A stretch of DNA of 64,000 nucleotides, taken from Bursaphelenchus xylophilus. Lineage: Eukaryota; Nematoda; Chromadorea; Rhabditida; Aphelenchoididae. Location of the stretch: positions 5,146,001 through 5,210,000 of the forward strand of contig CAJFCV020000001.1 in assembly GCA_904066235.2 (NCBI GenBank), in the 5' to 3' direction. This document shows, piece after piece, positions 1 to 11,533 of the stretch; positions within the stretch are counted from its first letter, which is position 1, and each line of letters starts with the position of its first letter. The translations under genes were made by a program, and so were the position numbers. The notes beneath the pieces were generated by a model that saw nothing but the letters and a program-made list of their open reading frames with translations, was not told the DNA's origin and did not search any database.

Positions 1-37
1 GTAGTTCTACAGCATAAAAATTACTTCAAAAGCTCAC

Positions 38-975
38 CTGAACTTCAGGATTTTGTGCGGCCTCTTTAAAATCATCTCCGATTTTTGAAATCAAACCCAA
101 AATGTCAGTTCCCAATTGTTTCGCGTTGTCTCCGACAACGAAGGCCTTCAATTTGGGGAAAGTATCAGCTGTTTTTTGTTTATCGGCATCGGAAAGGTCG
201 CTGAATTGAGTTAAGAAAGTCGTAAAGGCATTCTTGAAGTCGTCAACGGTCTTATTCGAGATGGGAGAGCCTGCTTGATGCGCTTCCTTTACCGTGTCTT
301 GGAATTGTTTGGCACTGTCAGCGAACTGAAAAAGATGACTCAATTTTTTTTTCAAATCTCGGTGACAAATTCTTTCAGAAATCGTCCCTCTTTTGAGCGC
401 TTTGCTTATAAGTCGTTCAAAAAAAAAAGGATAGGGTTTCTTACCGCTTCCAACGCCTCAACCAGACCCTCAGGTAGCGCTTGAATGCTCGCTGAAGCAG
501 CATCGAAGAATTTGCCAATGGCCTGAGCTCCATCGGGACATCCATTGGCCACCAATTTCTTCACTAATTCAATGTCTGCAGTGTTCCTCAAGGCTTTGAA
601 TTTTGAAGGATCATGGGTCAGTTTGAGGAGACATTCAACTTCATCTTCGGGGATCTGGAAGATAATTAGACAAGAATAAAATTAGATGGATCAAGGAAGA
701 AGTATTTAAATTGTAGTGATCGTTACTTACCGCCTGATACGCCGTCACCCAGGAGTCTGGAGCGTACACTAAAAATTTAGCTTGTTTGAGAAAATTTCTC
801 GCTCTAACTCACGTAACAGACTGGCTTCGAAGAATTTGGAGTACACCGTTGCATTTAGTCTCCGATGATTCACTTTTACTCCCGCTTCAGCACTTGAATC
901 ATCAGCAGGAACTGGCTTTCCCCAGCTTCCAAAAACCATTAACAGTAGAGTCACTACTGTAGAACACCCACTCAT
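38..975 (-). CDS. Secreted helical protein, copy A of a tandem pair (3' end beyond window)
   Basis: Four exons are visible: 975-813, 768-731, 654-445 and 325-38, all with GT/AG borders and consistent phase; the last ends at a donor, so the gene continues past the left edge. The 233 visible residues start with a hydrophobic signal peptide (about 1-20), then charged, probably helical segments with few cysteines. Exons 1-3 match the neighbouring copy B exactly in length (163, 38, 210 nt) and in motif (FFEA, W near the exon 2 centre, IPE at the exon 3 start), so the two are tandem duplicates. The C-terminal stretch with LSDADKQKTADTFPKL resembles the helical C-terminal part of nematode fatty-acid/retinol-binding (FAR) proteins; that is my inference from motif spacing, and an uncharacterised secreted family is equally possible. 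A TATA-like sequence lies about 50 nt upstream of the ATG. Confidence 0.75.
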
Positions 976-1020
976 TTCAAAACATCAATTTCAAGACTAC
1001 GAATTTTTGTTGAAATCCGA

Positions 1021-1033
1021 TTTATATATAAAA
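1021..1033 (-). promoter_or_regulatory. TATA-like box of copy A
   Basis: On the minus strand the sequence reads TATATATAAA, 46-58 nt upstream of the copy A start codon, a spacing that fits a core promoter with a short 5' UTR. No similar box is evident upstream of copy B. Confidence 0.4.
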
Positions 1034-1572
1034 TACCGCTCTGATTCTCAGATTTGTTTCAGATTCGTGGTTTATATCGATCCGAAGGGAACGTACGCTT
1101 GAGATTATCCGCACCTTCCACTGGCATTCATCGTAATCGAGTGGGGGTAAGCCGACTGCATGATGCAACAGAGGCCAATTAAATGGACGACTGGGAGAGT
1201 AGGAGTGGCTGGCACAGCGAGCAAGAGTAAAGAAGAAGGGCAACTTGATATAGTCTTGTAACCTGAATTTCAAAAAAGGATCCGGGTGATCGAAAGGGCA
1301 TAGAATGAGCAAGACTGCCACACGTTCTAAGACATTTTAGGTGACTAAAGTTTTCGAAATTCTCTAAAAATTGAATTTGCTGGCATTGGAAGTGTTCAAA
1401 ATACGAAGCCCAGTTCTTGTTAGCAATTTCTTCAAGCCGAGATTCCAATTTTTAAGGCATATACGATTCCTTTGGCAGAAACGGCCAAAGCTTTATACAA
1501 GGCTGACAAAAACAGAGCGAGTTTCTTCTACAAATTCCATCACAATATCATATCATTATTATTCAAAAACCC

Positions 1573-1578
1573 TTTATT
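1573..1578 (-). terminator. Poly(A) signal of copy B
   Basis: AATAAA on the minus strand, 26 nt after the copy B stop codon, normal spacing for a nematode 3' UTR. Confidence 0.6.
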
Positions 1579-1603
1579 CTTTCTTAAAAATCATTTTCAT
1601 GTC

Positions 1604-3512
1604 TTATTGATGCACACTTCCGCTGACTGAGGCTCCATTTTGGCTGATTTGTCCTTGAACGCTAGCGCTTGGGGCATTTGGAGCACTTCCAGAATTCGGA
1701 AATCCACTTGGTGGAGATGAAACGCCGGATGGAATATTGATATTGCCTGAGGGCAAGTTGCCAGAGGGGAATCCAGAAGACGGAGAAGGAGCAGGGTTTC
1801 CGAAGGAGTCAATGTCGTCGGGAACTTGGCCATGTTTCTTCCCCAGAATTCCTCCGAATCCTTTGCCGGTCTTGATCGTGTTCACAAAGTCTTGGCCCAC
1901 CAATTGGCCGGCCTCATCCAAATATTGTTTGTTTTGTGTGACAAACTCTTTGATCACGGCTTGGAAGGAGGTTTTGAAGCTTTGGAGGGCGGACTAAAAG
2001 AATGTATTCTCTTAAATTTGCGACATGCTGAGCGCGCCAGCAAGGCATGAGTTAAAAGCTTTTAGCGATTGATTTGTGGTATGAATGCATAATGAAATGT
2101 TGAGAATGTCTGTAAGGAATTACTCGAGAAATACAGGCAAATTAATACAGGCCTTACCAATAGTTCCTCGTTATGATCGGGTTCGCTTGGATCCTCTTCG
2201 GTGACCTTCAATAGCGTAGACAGATCTGACTGGAAATCTTCGGCGTTTGGTCCTGAAATTTACAGTAAGAACATTCACAAAAAAATAAAAAAAAAGTAAG
2301 CATATTAACGTACCGGAAATAAATGGACTCAATTTGGGGAAAAGCTGTGAGATCTTCTGTTTATCGGCATTAGAGAGGCCATGGAATCCGCTGACAAGAG
2401 TAGTTACAGCCTCCTTGGCCTTCTCGGCAGCAGCTGATCCTTCGCCAGAAGATTGGAATCCACTGGGAGGGCTGATGCCTGAGGCACTAGGGAGATTGGA
2501 AGCACCGGAAGAGCTGGGGAATCCACTGGGAGAGTTTAGGGTTGGGACTGGGCCACTGGGGTGACTGGAGCCGCTGGGAAAGCCGCTGGGAGGGCTGAGG
2601 CCTGAGGCACGAGGGAGGTTGGCAGAGCCGCTGGGAGGGCTGGGAGGACTGGGAGGGCTGGGAGCGTTGGGAGCGTTGGGAGCGTTGGGAGGGCTGGGAA
2701 TGCTGGGAAGAGATCCTGAGCTGGGAAGACCGGGGGTTCCAGGGGCACCGGAAGCACCTGGCGATTGGCTGCTAAATCCTTGCACCGAAGTGGCGAACTA
2801 AAAAGATAAAGATAAGTAGTTGATCGACAGACAGAAATTTTTTTTGACTGTCTTAAATCAGCGATACTTTCAACTCAAAAATTAATCTCTCCTTACGTTC
2901 TCGAACAGTCTCTTCAAACTCTGCGGGACCTGAGCGACCGTTGAGTTGACCGTGTCCAAGAAACTCTTGATTTGGTCGGCACCCTGAGGGCATCTCTGGG
3001 CAATAAGATTTTGAACTTGATTGTCATCGTCGGGGTTGGACAAGCTTTGGAAGTTGGAGGGATCACTGGTCAAGTTGAAGAAACAGACTCGGCCTGGCTC
3101 AGGGATCTAAAAAACTTCCAATAATCGACTTATATTTGGACACAATGCTGATTTTTGAAGGAAATGTTGCCAAAACAACAAATCTTTTTGAAAATCGTAA
3201 TTACCCACAAAAAATCATTGTGTTTTTTATATGCTTTACATAAGCATTTCCGTAAATCCCTTACCTGTCTGTACGAATCGACCCAGCTTTGTGGTGCGAC
3301 GACTAAAATACGAATTCGTCACTCTTTTTCCCTTATCCTTCTCACTTACTGACTAAAGTCGCTTCAAAAAATGTGGCCGAAGCAGTCGCATTAAGCCCAT
3401 TGGGGCCGACGCTAACACTTGCCGACGCGCTTGGCGGCGCGCCCTGAGGCGCTGGGGCCGCCAAACACAGAGCCGCCAAAAAAGCGGCCGGAATCACCGA
3501 ATAAACGATCAT
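1604..3512 (-). CDS. Secreted helical protein, copy B, with Pro/Ser/Gly-rich insertion
   Basis: Six exons: 3512-3350, 3302-3265, 3106-2897, 2797-2314, 2252-2158 and 1993-1604, in phase throughout and giving 459 residues. A signal peptide (about 1-18, ending near LAAPAPQG) is followed by the same N-terminal helical domain as copy A. Exon 4 starts in phase with copy A exon 4 but carries about 100 residues of low complexity (NAP and SPP triplets, then PPSGFPSG-type units) before a second helical block with LSNADKQKISQLFPKL, which matches copy A and recalls FAR-type proteins. Exon 6 ends in another PSG/SG-rich tail. Copy A has no such insertion in its visible exon 4. The protein is predicted to be exported; its ligand is unknown. 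AATAAA follows the stop by 26 nt. Confidence 0.8.
2589..2720. repeat. 9-bp coding minisatellite in copy B
   Basis: Imperfect 9-bp units of the GGGAGCGTT / GGGAGGGCT type, on the plus strand, encode the NAP and SPP tripeptide runs of copy B. Three GGGAGCGTT units are consecutive, suggesting slippage. Confidence 0.7.
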
Positions 3513-6500
3513 TGCGTTCAAAAATAACCGAACTCAACTTTCAAATGGGTGTTAAATAGTAACAGTAGCGGCTGTTCATAGTCTTTTGTAGTAGGCGACG
3601 CTAATCCGAGGTTGTTTTCGAGAGTTTCGCGCGAACTCAGACACCAATTAAACGGCGGGCATACCGGGAAAGCGACGAGATGAACGTGGGTTTGTAGAGT
3701 GAATAACGCGATGAAAGCACTGCAAAATAAATGGAAATCAGGCTTATGACATCGGCAGACTGTAGGGTGATGTTTCAAATCAAATGATTTGGAATGAGTT
3801 CGTAGTTTTTTGCTGAGGATTAATGCAAACACAGAGGCTTACTTTCAACTGTTAAAAATTGTTGGAAGGAGGCGTATGAGTAACGGAGATCAAAAGCTTC
3901 GAGGGTTGGATACAGAGATTGCCACGGCTCCGGAGCCGGCTCTTGGCTCCGGCTCTGAGCGGCTCCGGCTCCGAGCCGGGAGCCAGAGCCGGAGCTGGAA
4001 ATTTTGGGTGCGGCTCCAGCTCCTGAGCCGAAAGTCGGAGCCAGGCTTCTCAGCGTTCAGAAAAGTAAAAATTTCGTGATCTTGTTAAACCATATTACTT
4101 GAAAAATACTGGGGTGGATTGTTGCGTACGACTTGGCTGCAAAAACGTTGGCTGATTGATCTCTGGCACTAATAGCTTTTATTTTTCGAAAAATATTTTT
4201 AAAAATTTTTTTGCACAGGAGCCGGGATTCGGAGCCGGAGAACTTTTTAAAAGTTGCACGGAGCCGGGAGCCGGAGCCGAAATTATTTTGGCAATCTCAG
4301 GTTGGATATTTGAACTGCCAAGAAATACGTTTACAGAGAAAAGGAAGCTAGCAGATCAAACTTTGATACAACTTGGCAAAACGTAGAGATGAAAGCTTTT
4401 AAAAGGCATATGCGGAAGTTCCAGTATTCTACTAAATCTATATGCGAACCCAGCTCCCCAATCTGATCCCTGGTCCCCTTGATCGCTCACTTCAATTCCC
4501 CAAAATTTCAGAACTCCGTATGCCAATAAATTGCATTTCTTGCGCCTGTCGGAGTTCGGAAAAACACTGCCGTTTTACAAGTTGACGGAAATTTAATTTC
4601 GCGCAAATCTCGTCGCCCCGGGGGCAGAAAAGGTCGAGAACACAGCATTTATTGTGGACGTCCAATAACAGACAATATGGAGATTCCTATTGTTAGAATT
4701 CTTGGTCTGGACTTGGGATTGGCCGTCTGGCCACCTTAGGCAAGGAGGGAGGCTGTTTTAAATTTAGTAGGGTGCGGCGCTCGGATTTTATTTAGATTTT
4801 GCATACACGGCAGTTGGGCAGAAAACAAATTTCTGAATATTTTTATAAGGTTTTTTATATGGGCACCGAGATATTCAGTGCTTATTATTGACGAGGATAA
4901 ATGAGGAGCGGTTTCGCGAAAAGATCCTCGGTTGTTTCTGCAAAGCGCAAGCTAGGAATTTCGCGGATTTGTTCAAAAATATCAACCGAAATTTTGGGTC
5001 AAGTTTCAGCAAGATTTGAGCTATTTACCGCTTAATTTGGGCATTCATTTAACACGCAGAACTCTCCTGTAAATTCCATTTCTTCTCATTAGGCAATGCT
5101 CGTAAATTTTTAAAGAATTTAAATTGATTATCTTTATTTTTTTCCTCACTGACGGCCAATAGGATCTGACCTACAACAAGCCACATTTTTTGATGATTTT
5201 TTCTCTGGAACCTCGTCCATTTTTCATTAATTTTTAACCTTGTTCTACATCTAATTCCCGTTTCCTCCCCCAATTGGCATTGTTTATTTGGGCGCTGCAT
5301 GAGGACCGGAAACCAAATCAGCGTCAAGGAAAATGTCGTCCAAATGACGCCGCAAAAGTTGAGAAAAAATGACTTGGCCTAATTAAAATCTGAACCCTGA
5401 GGGGATTTTCTGTTTTCCTTTGTCTGCAGTTCTCTTCAAACTTGACACGCAATCTACATAATTCTCGTAATTTTGAGAGCCTTGTATGATTACCTGAGGC
5501 ACTTTAAAGTTGCTTTGCCTTCCTTGCAGAGTGTTAAATTTCCTTAAAGTTTTTGAATGGATTTTGATTATCCATTTCCTGCTTACCCCGAGGGGTTTTA
5601 CGGGTAATGAAAGAATAACGCGAGGTTATTTGCTTTATATAAATTATAAATTGATTGGTGGGCGCTGTGGGGGTCGTATTTGCATTCCTCATATGGCAAG
5701 GTTGAGGTGGAGGCGAGGGCAGGAATGGGCGGGTTGAAAACACCTCAAGGAAGAAGCTTTTTACATGCCTGTTATCAGTAGTGATGATGATTTTTAAGCA
5801 TGAGGCGTTATATTTTGATGGTAAAACTTTTGGGACAAATTATTGGACCATTCTAAGACAGGAGTTTTGCAAAAAACAATCAAGGTTTTTAGGCCCGTTT
5901 TTCTTTCGAAAATTTGATGCAAAGTCTCTACCGAAAAATAAAATTTTTGAAGAGTTGACAAGCCATTACAAAAGAGATTTTTTGACCTTCTTTTCTACAC
6001 TTTTTTACTGTAAAGATCGCCAAATATATAGGCGACCATATATGTTTTGCCATACGCATTTTCCCGAAGCCCCGAGTCACCTCATCTCACCCACAGATCA
6101 CTAAAATACCCTGGCCTCTCACATATATTGCCCTGAATTACTTATTATTTACACTTTCTCTGTTTTCCGATGTCTTGTTTACTTGGCCATATACAGACTC
6201 CCTTGACTTTATTCTGGCCATCAACGATTAATTCTGTGTTGACAGGTTCGGCAGCCTCCTTTAGAGGGTGCAGTTAAATGCTTCAAGTATGTATTATTTT
6301 CGCCAATTCTCTGTAATTTGAAAGAACTTGTACTTCTCCGAAGATCTGGTTTGATAGACGCAATTGTTTTACAGTAATTGCGTGTTTTGCTGTAATTTCT
6401 CTGCTCTGCTGTGATGCTGGGGGAGAGCAGGTTGTGTTGGACAAATGGGCTTCGATAAAGCCACGCAACTTTCAGCACTAGGGAATGTGAAATTTTATAA

Positions 6501-7651
6501 AGGACCGAGGTTTTTGTATACAAATATCTATAGATATTACACTTCCTATGGGCTCTATACAACAAACAGCCCTCTCTCTTTACATTGTACCTTTCAATTT
6601 ACGGAACTGGCTTCATTGGAACCGTTAATTATCCGCAGTGTGGTCATCGTATTCGTAAAACCATCAGACTTTATTTTTCATAAAATTTCAAAAGCTTTTC
6701 CAAAATTTGGCTTCCTTACCTAGCCTTTTTTTATGAGATCCTTTGCAAACAACCGTTCAGAAATCCTTTCCCCCTATCCTATCACAAATTCCCATTGCGT
6801 GTGGGTGAATTATTAAGCAGGGTTACGGAAAATTTAATTAAACTTTATGATCTGCGGTGAGAGCGCGACCATACAACGGGCGATGAGGTCGAATTACTCT
6901 TCATTTTTGCAAAAATAAGGATGGGAAATAAATAAAAAATATTTCACTAATATTTTTCCACCAAAAAAAGTGCGTGAAATGAGGAGATATGGTAGTAACT
7001 ACAAAGTAAAATTGCATTTTGGATTAAAAAGATTGAAAATATTTTTTTATTTAAAAAATTATTACATTTGGTTAAATTTATATACTCCATATTGCCTTCA
7101 CGTTGCACTTTCTCCCTCCGTTTTATACATTTTTTTACTTCTTCATTCAGCTATTTTTTGCGGGGTTTTGGATTCGAATGTTGCATGTTTCATACCCATT
7201 CCAAAAATAAAAAAACTTTCTTTTCAGGCCGCAAATAGCCTTCTGGGTTCTTTGGAGAGATTACAAATTACATCAGCTTCTATTTTTTTCTACTAAAGCC
7301 CTAAGGCGTTCTACAATAACCAACTCCATTTTATCTTCATAAAATCTACTGTTTCTAATTTTTGAAAATTTAAATCAAAAAATCTTGTTTTTCTTATTTC
7401 CTAATCTATGGAAGCCTTCTAAAAAGTTTATCACTACATTTTTAACTGTCTTTTTTTCTCTACATCCACATTATTTTCTCAAATTTCACCTTTTAATCGA
7501 CTGCCCTTTAAGTTTTGCGGACCGAAGACGTGCTGTTTTTGCACGTATAATGCCCTAATTTGAATTGCAAACATTTTTGTTGCCTTTTATGGGCGTAGGT
7601 CTCGCCCAATTGTAATCTTTCTGATCTCCCTACTCTAACATTACCTCGATT
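3513..7651. other. Intergenic region without a supported gene
   Basis: AT-rich DNA separates copy B from the next gene. It holds two GGAGCC hexamer blocks (3925-4035 and 4205-4285) and, near 4860-5040, a decayed piece of the repeat family found intact at 38.8 and 45.5 kb (it shares CTCGGTTGTTTCTGCA and an AAGCGC-GAGCTAG-like stretch). Open frames here are short, overlap each other and lack splice or start context. Confidence 0.6.
3925..4285. repeat. GGAGCC/GGCTCC hexamer repeat, two blocks
   Basis: Block 1 (about 3925-4035) contains many imperfect GGCTCC and GGAGCC hexamers in both orientations, including the palindrome GGCTCCGGAGCC. Block 2 (about 4216-4281) repeats GGAGCC with ATTC- or GGGA-type spacers. 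The blocks are far more GC-rich than the DNA around them. The facing orientations could fold into hairpins. Confidence 0.75.
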
Positions 7652-8908
7652 ATGGAGAATTTGCACGCTAATCCGACCGTTTTCGATCTACAGAAGCTGG
7701 AGAAATACACAAGGAGTAATGGTAAGTGAATAAAAAAGGGAAGGTGCGTGCTTGATGGCATGCAAGAAATGCAGGAAGTGCTGGCGATAGAGGGAAAATA
7801 TTTGAATTCTAAATTTTGGACTTTAATTTTTGCAGGTTGAAATTTTTCTTGGAAAAACGTGGGATCAAAATTTTTCCAAAAAAAAAAGAAAATAAAGAAA
7901 ATATTTCTTGAGATGATGATATTGGGTATAAACCTTGATTAGTTTTTTCTGAGACGTATGCAGGACTTTTGGCTCACGCTTTGCTCAAATCAGGGTGATT
8001 TTTGGGTCGAAAAGATAATCGAAGTCATTATTTTTGTAACTGCATCATGAAAGCGGGTTATGGCAAGCGCAATTGTGTTTTTCTGAGTGCACAATTTATA
8101 TGTCATACATCATTTAGCTAGCGTTCTGAATTCCCAACCGATTGTTGGCCAAACGCTGCGGTAAATGAGAGAAAAGTCTATCATTTACCGTAGTTCTGAG
8201 CAACAGATTCCTTTTGCAAAATTCTTGTAGTCGAATAAAATTCTACATATTTTGTTTTGAAAGAGTACGCAAAATGTCAAATTTCCGAAAATCTTTGTTC
8301 TAAAAATATCAGTGGTTTCTGCAAAATATTGGGGGAGGAGAGTAAAAACACGTGTTGCCACTCCAGTCAGCAAGTCAGGCGTGCTGGGCGGGTCGCACTT
8401 GCGGGAAACCACGTTGTAGGAGCTAGAAAAGACGCTGAGATTGACGTTTGGAAATCAGCCAACATTTTCTTACACCAGGAAATTCTAGCGATAGATTTGG
8501 CACTTAGATGTTGCGAATTAAAACTTCCAAGTGCATAATGGTTGAATAGTTGCCATAAGGTTCACCAGGCATTTTTAAAGTTCATAAGCCACTTTTTGAA
8601 AACAAATTCCCATAACTTTTTTTTTGGATGACAAGCTGTTTACATCTCATTGTTATCGTAGCTACCCCTGCTGACAGTTAGCTCTAAAACCCCTATTTTC
8701 AGCGAACGCGGACATCCCGGTGTTCCACCTCGTCCTCGTGATCGTCTCCGTCCTCCTGATCTGCTGCTCCATCTTCACAGCCATCGGGATTTATCTTCGA
8801 GTCCTCCATTTGAGTCGGCGCCACAAAAGGAAACGGCGGAATGTTGAGGATGGAAACAAATCAATTCAGGCAGCACAGCCCCTGAGGGTGAATGTGGAGG
8901 AATGCTGA
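7652..8908 (+). CDS. Small single-pass membrane protein
   Basis: Two exons, 7652-7721 and 8703-8908, joined across a 981-nt intron (donor G|GTAAGT, acceptor TTTTCAG) in phase 1, give 91 residues. A short hydrophilic N-terminus is followed by one strong membrane segment (about residues 28-52) and a basic cluster, RRHKRKRR, that would act as a stop-transfer signal with the C-terminus in the cytosol. There is no cleavable signal peptide. The layout is like that of small ion-channel accessory subunits such as the KCNE type, but I see no diagnostic motif and do not assign it. Exon 2 is clearly more GC-rich than the intron. An AATAAA lies 76 nt past the stop. An additional 5' exon cannot be ruled out. 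Confidence 0.65.
7722..8702 (+). other. 981-nt intron of the small membrane protein gene
   Basis: AT-rich sequence apart from a less AT-rich stretch near 8340-8450. An open frame of 93 codons at 8257-8538 has no splice context or recognisable domain. I see no further gene or RNA here. Confidence 0.5.
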
Positions 8909-8983
8909 AGTTGTAATTACTTCAAACGCTGTAGATGTTCTATATAATTGTAGATTTTTAAGATTATTTTGATGTTATAGGGT

Positions 8984-8989
8984 AATAAA
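8984..8989 (+). terminator. Poly(A) signal of the small membrane protein gene
   Basis: AATAAA at normal 3' UTR distance (76 nt) from the stop at 8908. Confidence 0.55.
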
Positions 8990-10803
8990 TATGTATAATA
9001 CCATGCTCGATTTTGACGTTGTAATTTGGAAAACAACAAAATTATTTATTGTGGCGACAAATTGTAACAATGAATGTTGAAATTTTTTGGACAAATAATA
9101 GTTTACTGTATTTATCGGATTACTAAAAATGAAGTTTGATGTCGATGACTGGGAGGATTAGAGCCACTTGACATATGGCGGGTTTTTACAAGTAATAGGT
9201 GGTCGCCTATTTTAGGTCATATAAAACGGCACAGATTCTTATAATTGACCCCTAAAAAAGGGATTTTGATGACAATCTCAAAGATTTTAGCTAAAAACTT
9301 GAATATCTCTGACAGGGTTGTGCGGAAGTATACTGTAACTTTTGTTCCAAGAAATTGGTAATTAAAATAGTCACAAATGTTCTAAATAGACATAAAATGC
9401 CACAAGTGGTTTTTTAATGTCAATACAAAGCAACCGAACTTGGCATGACTAATTTAAAGTACACCTGGTGAGTTTATAACATTAAGTGCAGTCTATCTGA
9501 GAAAGAACACCCTCATCGATAATTATGATATAATTACAAACAAGTCAGGGGGCAACGTTTTTAAAAGGAGTTTTAAGGGTGTTTATATTGTAAAAATAAA
9601 CTTTTAGCCATTCATTTCTCTCAAATATATGAAGTTCATAATGAGCCATATGGCCATTTTTGAATGTATAATTTAAATTTTTGAATTTCATCTTATGTCT
9701 GTTGCCAAACCGCTATAAATATCCGGTAAAAGCGGGGTTCGAACTAGGTAATTTCTCGAAACTATGGCCCAAAACACGTCATTCCAGTGCATTCCTTGAA
9801 CCGTTTAGATGTTTAGTCCAGGCACTATAGACTGGTCAAAAACTTTAGAAACCAAGATTTATTCGGATAATTTTTGGATGACAAAATCGAATTTAAAAAG
9901 CCAAGAAAAATTTAAAATTTAGGACGTTATTTTCGGAGCAGAAACTTTCTATCGACTTTACGATAAACAAAAATTTTGGTAACACTTAGAAATCTTACAA
10001 TTAGGTTTGCGTTTTACAGAAATCATCAGTTTTTTGGGCCTATATGCCAAAACTTCGATTCTCCAAGAATTTTCGAGGTGGCAGTTTAGAATTTTCTTGG
10101 GTCTTCAACGCAAAAAATCATGTTTTTCCACAGTAAGACCCGGGTTAAAAAGCGTTCGTGACTTACTGTTTCTGTGCGCTACCGATGCTAATTTGGATGA
10201 CGTCACTCAGACTTTGTTTTTGGAAACGCTCCCTAGGACTATACGAAGACAAAGAAGGAGATCCCATAATGGGCCTTTCATAACTTTTAATCCGGAAATT
10301 GCAAATTGAACAGCAACCTTCAGATGGGCCCGTCTATATGCCCAATATAATTGAACTGTCGTATGTTGCGTGGCATTTACAGTCACACCACTAAAGTCTT
10401 CAAGTTTGCAATTAAAATTCTCTGTTTGCGGGTAAAGGTACGTATTGGTTGCCATGTAATTTACCCACTTTTCTAATAACTTATATCATACCGGGTGTAC
10501 TCACAGATCTTATTGTGACCAAATCTTTTAGTCACAGGAGTGTGCGCTTGAAATAATTTTTATAAGACGCTAGGCCACGCACAGGAATTTTGTGGAAGTC
10601 TGAGTCTCTCATACTGAAGAATTCTCATGATATCAAAGTGTTTATTATCACAATTTTCTTTTTTTTAATGGTCAAAGGTTGCTTTAGAGTCCTAAAAAGT
10701 ATTGTAGATAAAAACGCATATGTTTTTGGAGAAAAATTATTTTATGACCACCCGGAACGCACTTGAAATGTCCACAAATCGACGAAAAGGTTTTTGTTTC
10801 TTA

Positions 10804-11533
10804 CTAGGGAAGTGTACAAACGAACCCTCACCAAATGGCAAGTGTTATACACCATTGGAAAGCCCTTGAAAAATGGTGAAAGGTACCATTTTCATTTTTT
10901 GCAGAATGCCTCAGGGCAAAAAATTATAAACGGTTGATTTGTTCCTTGAGTAGTTACAATATCTGCTGTGGGGCAAAATAAATCTTATTTCAAAACGCTA
11001 AGTGGTAAGTATTGCTACTAGGTTGGCCTAAGAATCATTATGAAGTTTGGCGCTTACCAGTAAAACCATTTTACATATGATATTTACTGGTTTTAAACAC
11101 CCATAACGTGAAAAAACACTTTTAACTTTTTTTAATTTTGAAAAACATGTAAGTTTGATGGTTTTAACCGTAATCGACCGTTTTCTAGAAAAAATAAAGC
11201 GTTTGTAAAGGTTTAACTCAAATATTATCCTAACTGTAAGAACGCAAAACGTTTTCCCCCAAGCTGGGAATCGAACCTAGCTTGGTTTGGCTTATCAGCC
11301 TGCTCCGCAACCACTGCACTATTGAAGCAACCCTCTTCGAGGATTTTTATCCGCTCAAGAGAAAGAAAGATTTTTGTTGCGAAATGACCTAAAAATAATG
11401 AAATTTACAGTATGTCGTCGCGGAAAGGCATTCTGCAAAAAATGAAAATGGTACCTTGCACCATTTTTCAAGGGCTTTCCAATGGTGTATACCACTTGCG
11501 ATTTGGTGAGGGTTCGTTTGTACACTTCCCTAG
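10804..11533. mobile_element. Foldback/MITE element with tRNA-like core
   Basis: Two arms, 10803-10910 and 11427-11534 reversed, match over 108 nt with three mismatches by eye. They begin CTAGGGAAGTGTAC and are flanked by TTA on both sides (10801-10803 and 11534-11536), which fits a 3-bp TTA/TWA target duplication as made by PIF/Harbinger-type elements. The interior has no transposase-length frame, so the element is non-autonomous. A tRNA-like sequence with good A and B boxes lies inside. Confidence 0.8.
11260..11330 (-). pseudogene. tRNA-like sequence with intact A and B boxes
   Basis: On the minus strand a perfect B box, GGTTCGATTCC (11277-11267), lies 33 nt after an A-box-like TAGTGCAGTGG (11321-11311). 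The T-arm nearly pairs, but the acceptor and anticodon stems pair poorly, so a working tRNA is unlikely. It may be a tRNA-derived SINE head or tRNA relic carried inside the foldback. Confidence 0.5.

Noticed and set aside
3810..4079. 89-codon frame over the hexamer repeat
   Set aside because: Open because of GGAGCC repetition; composition is repeat-derived.
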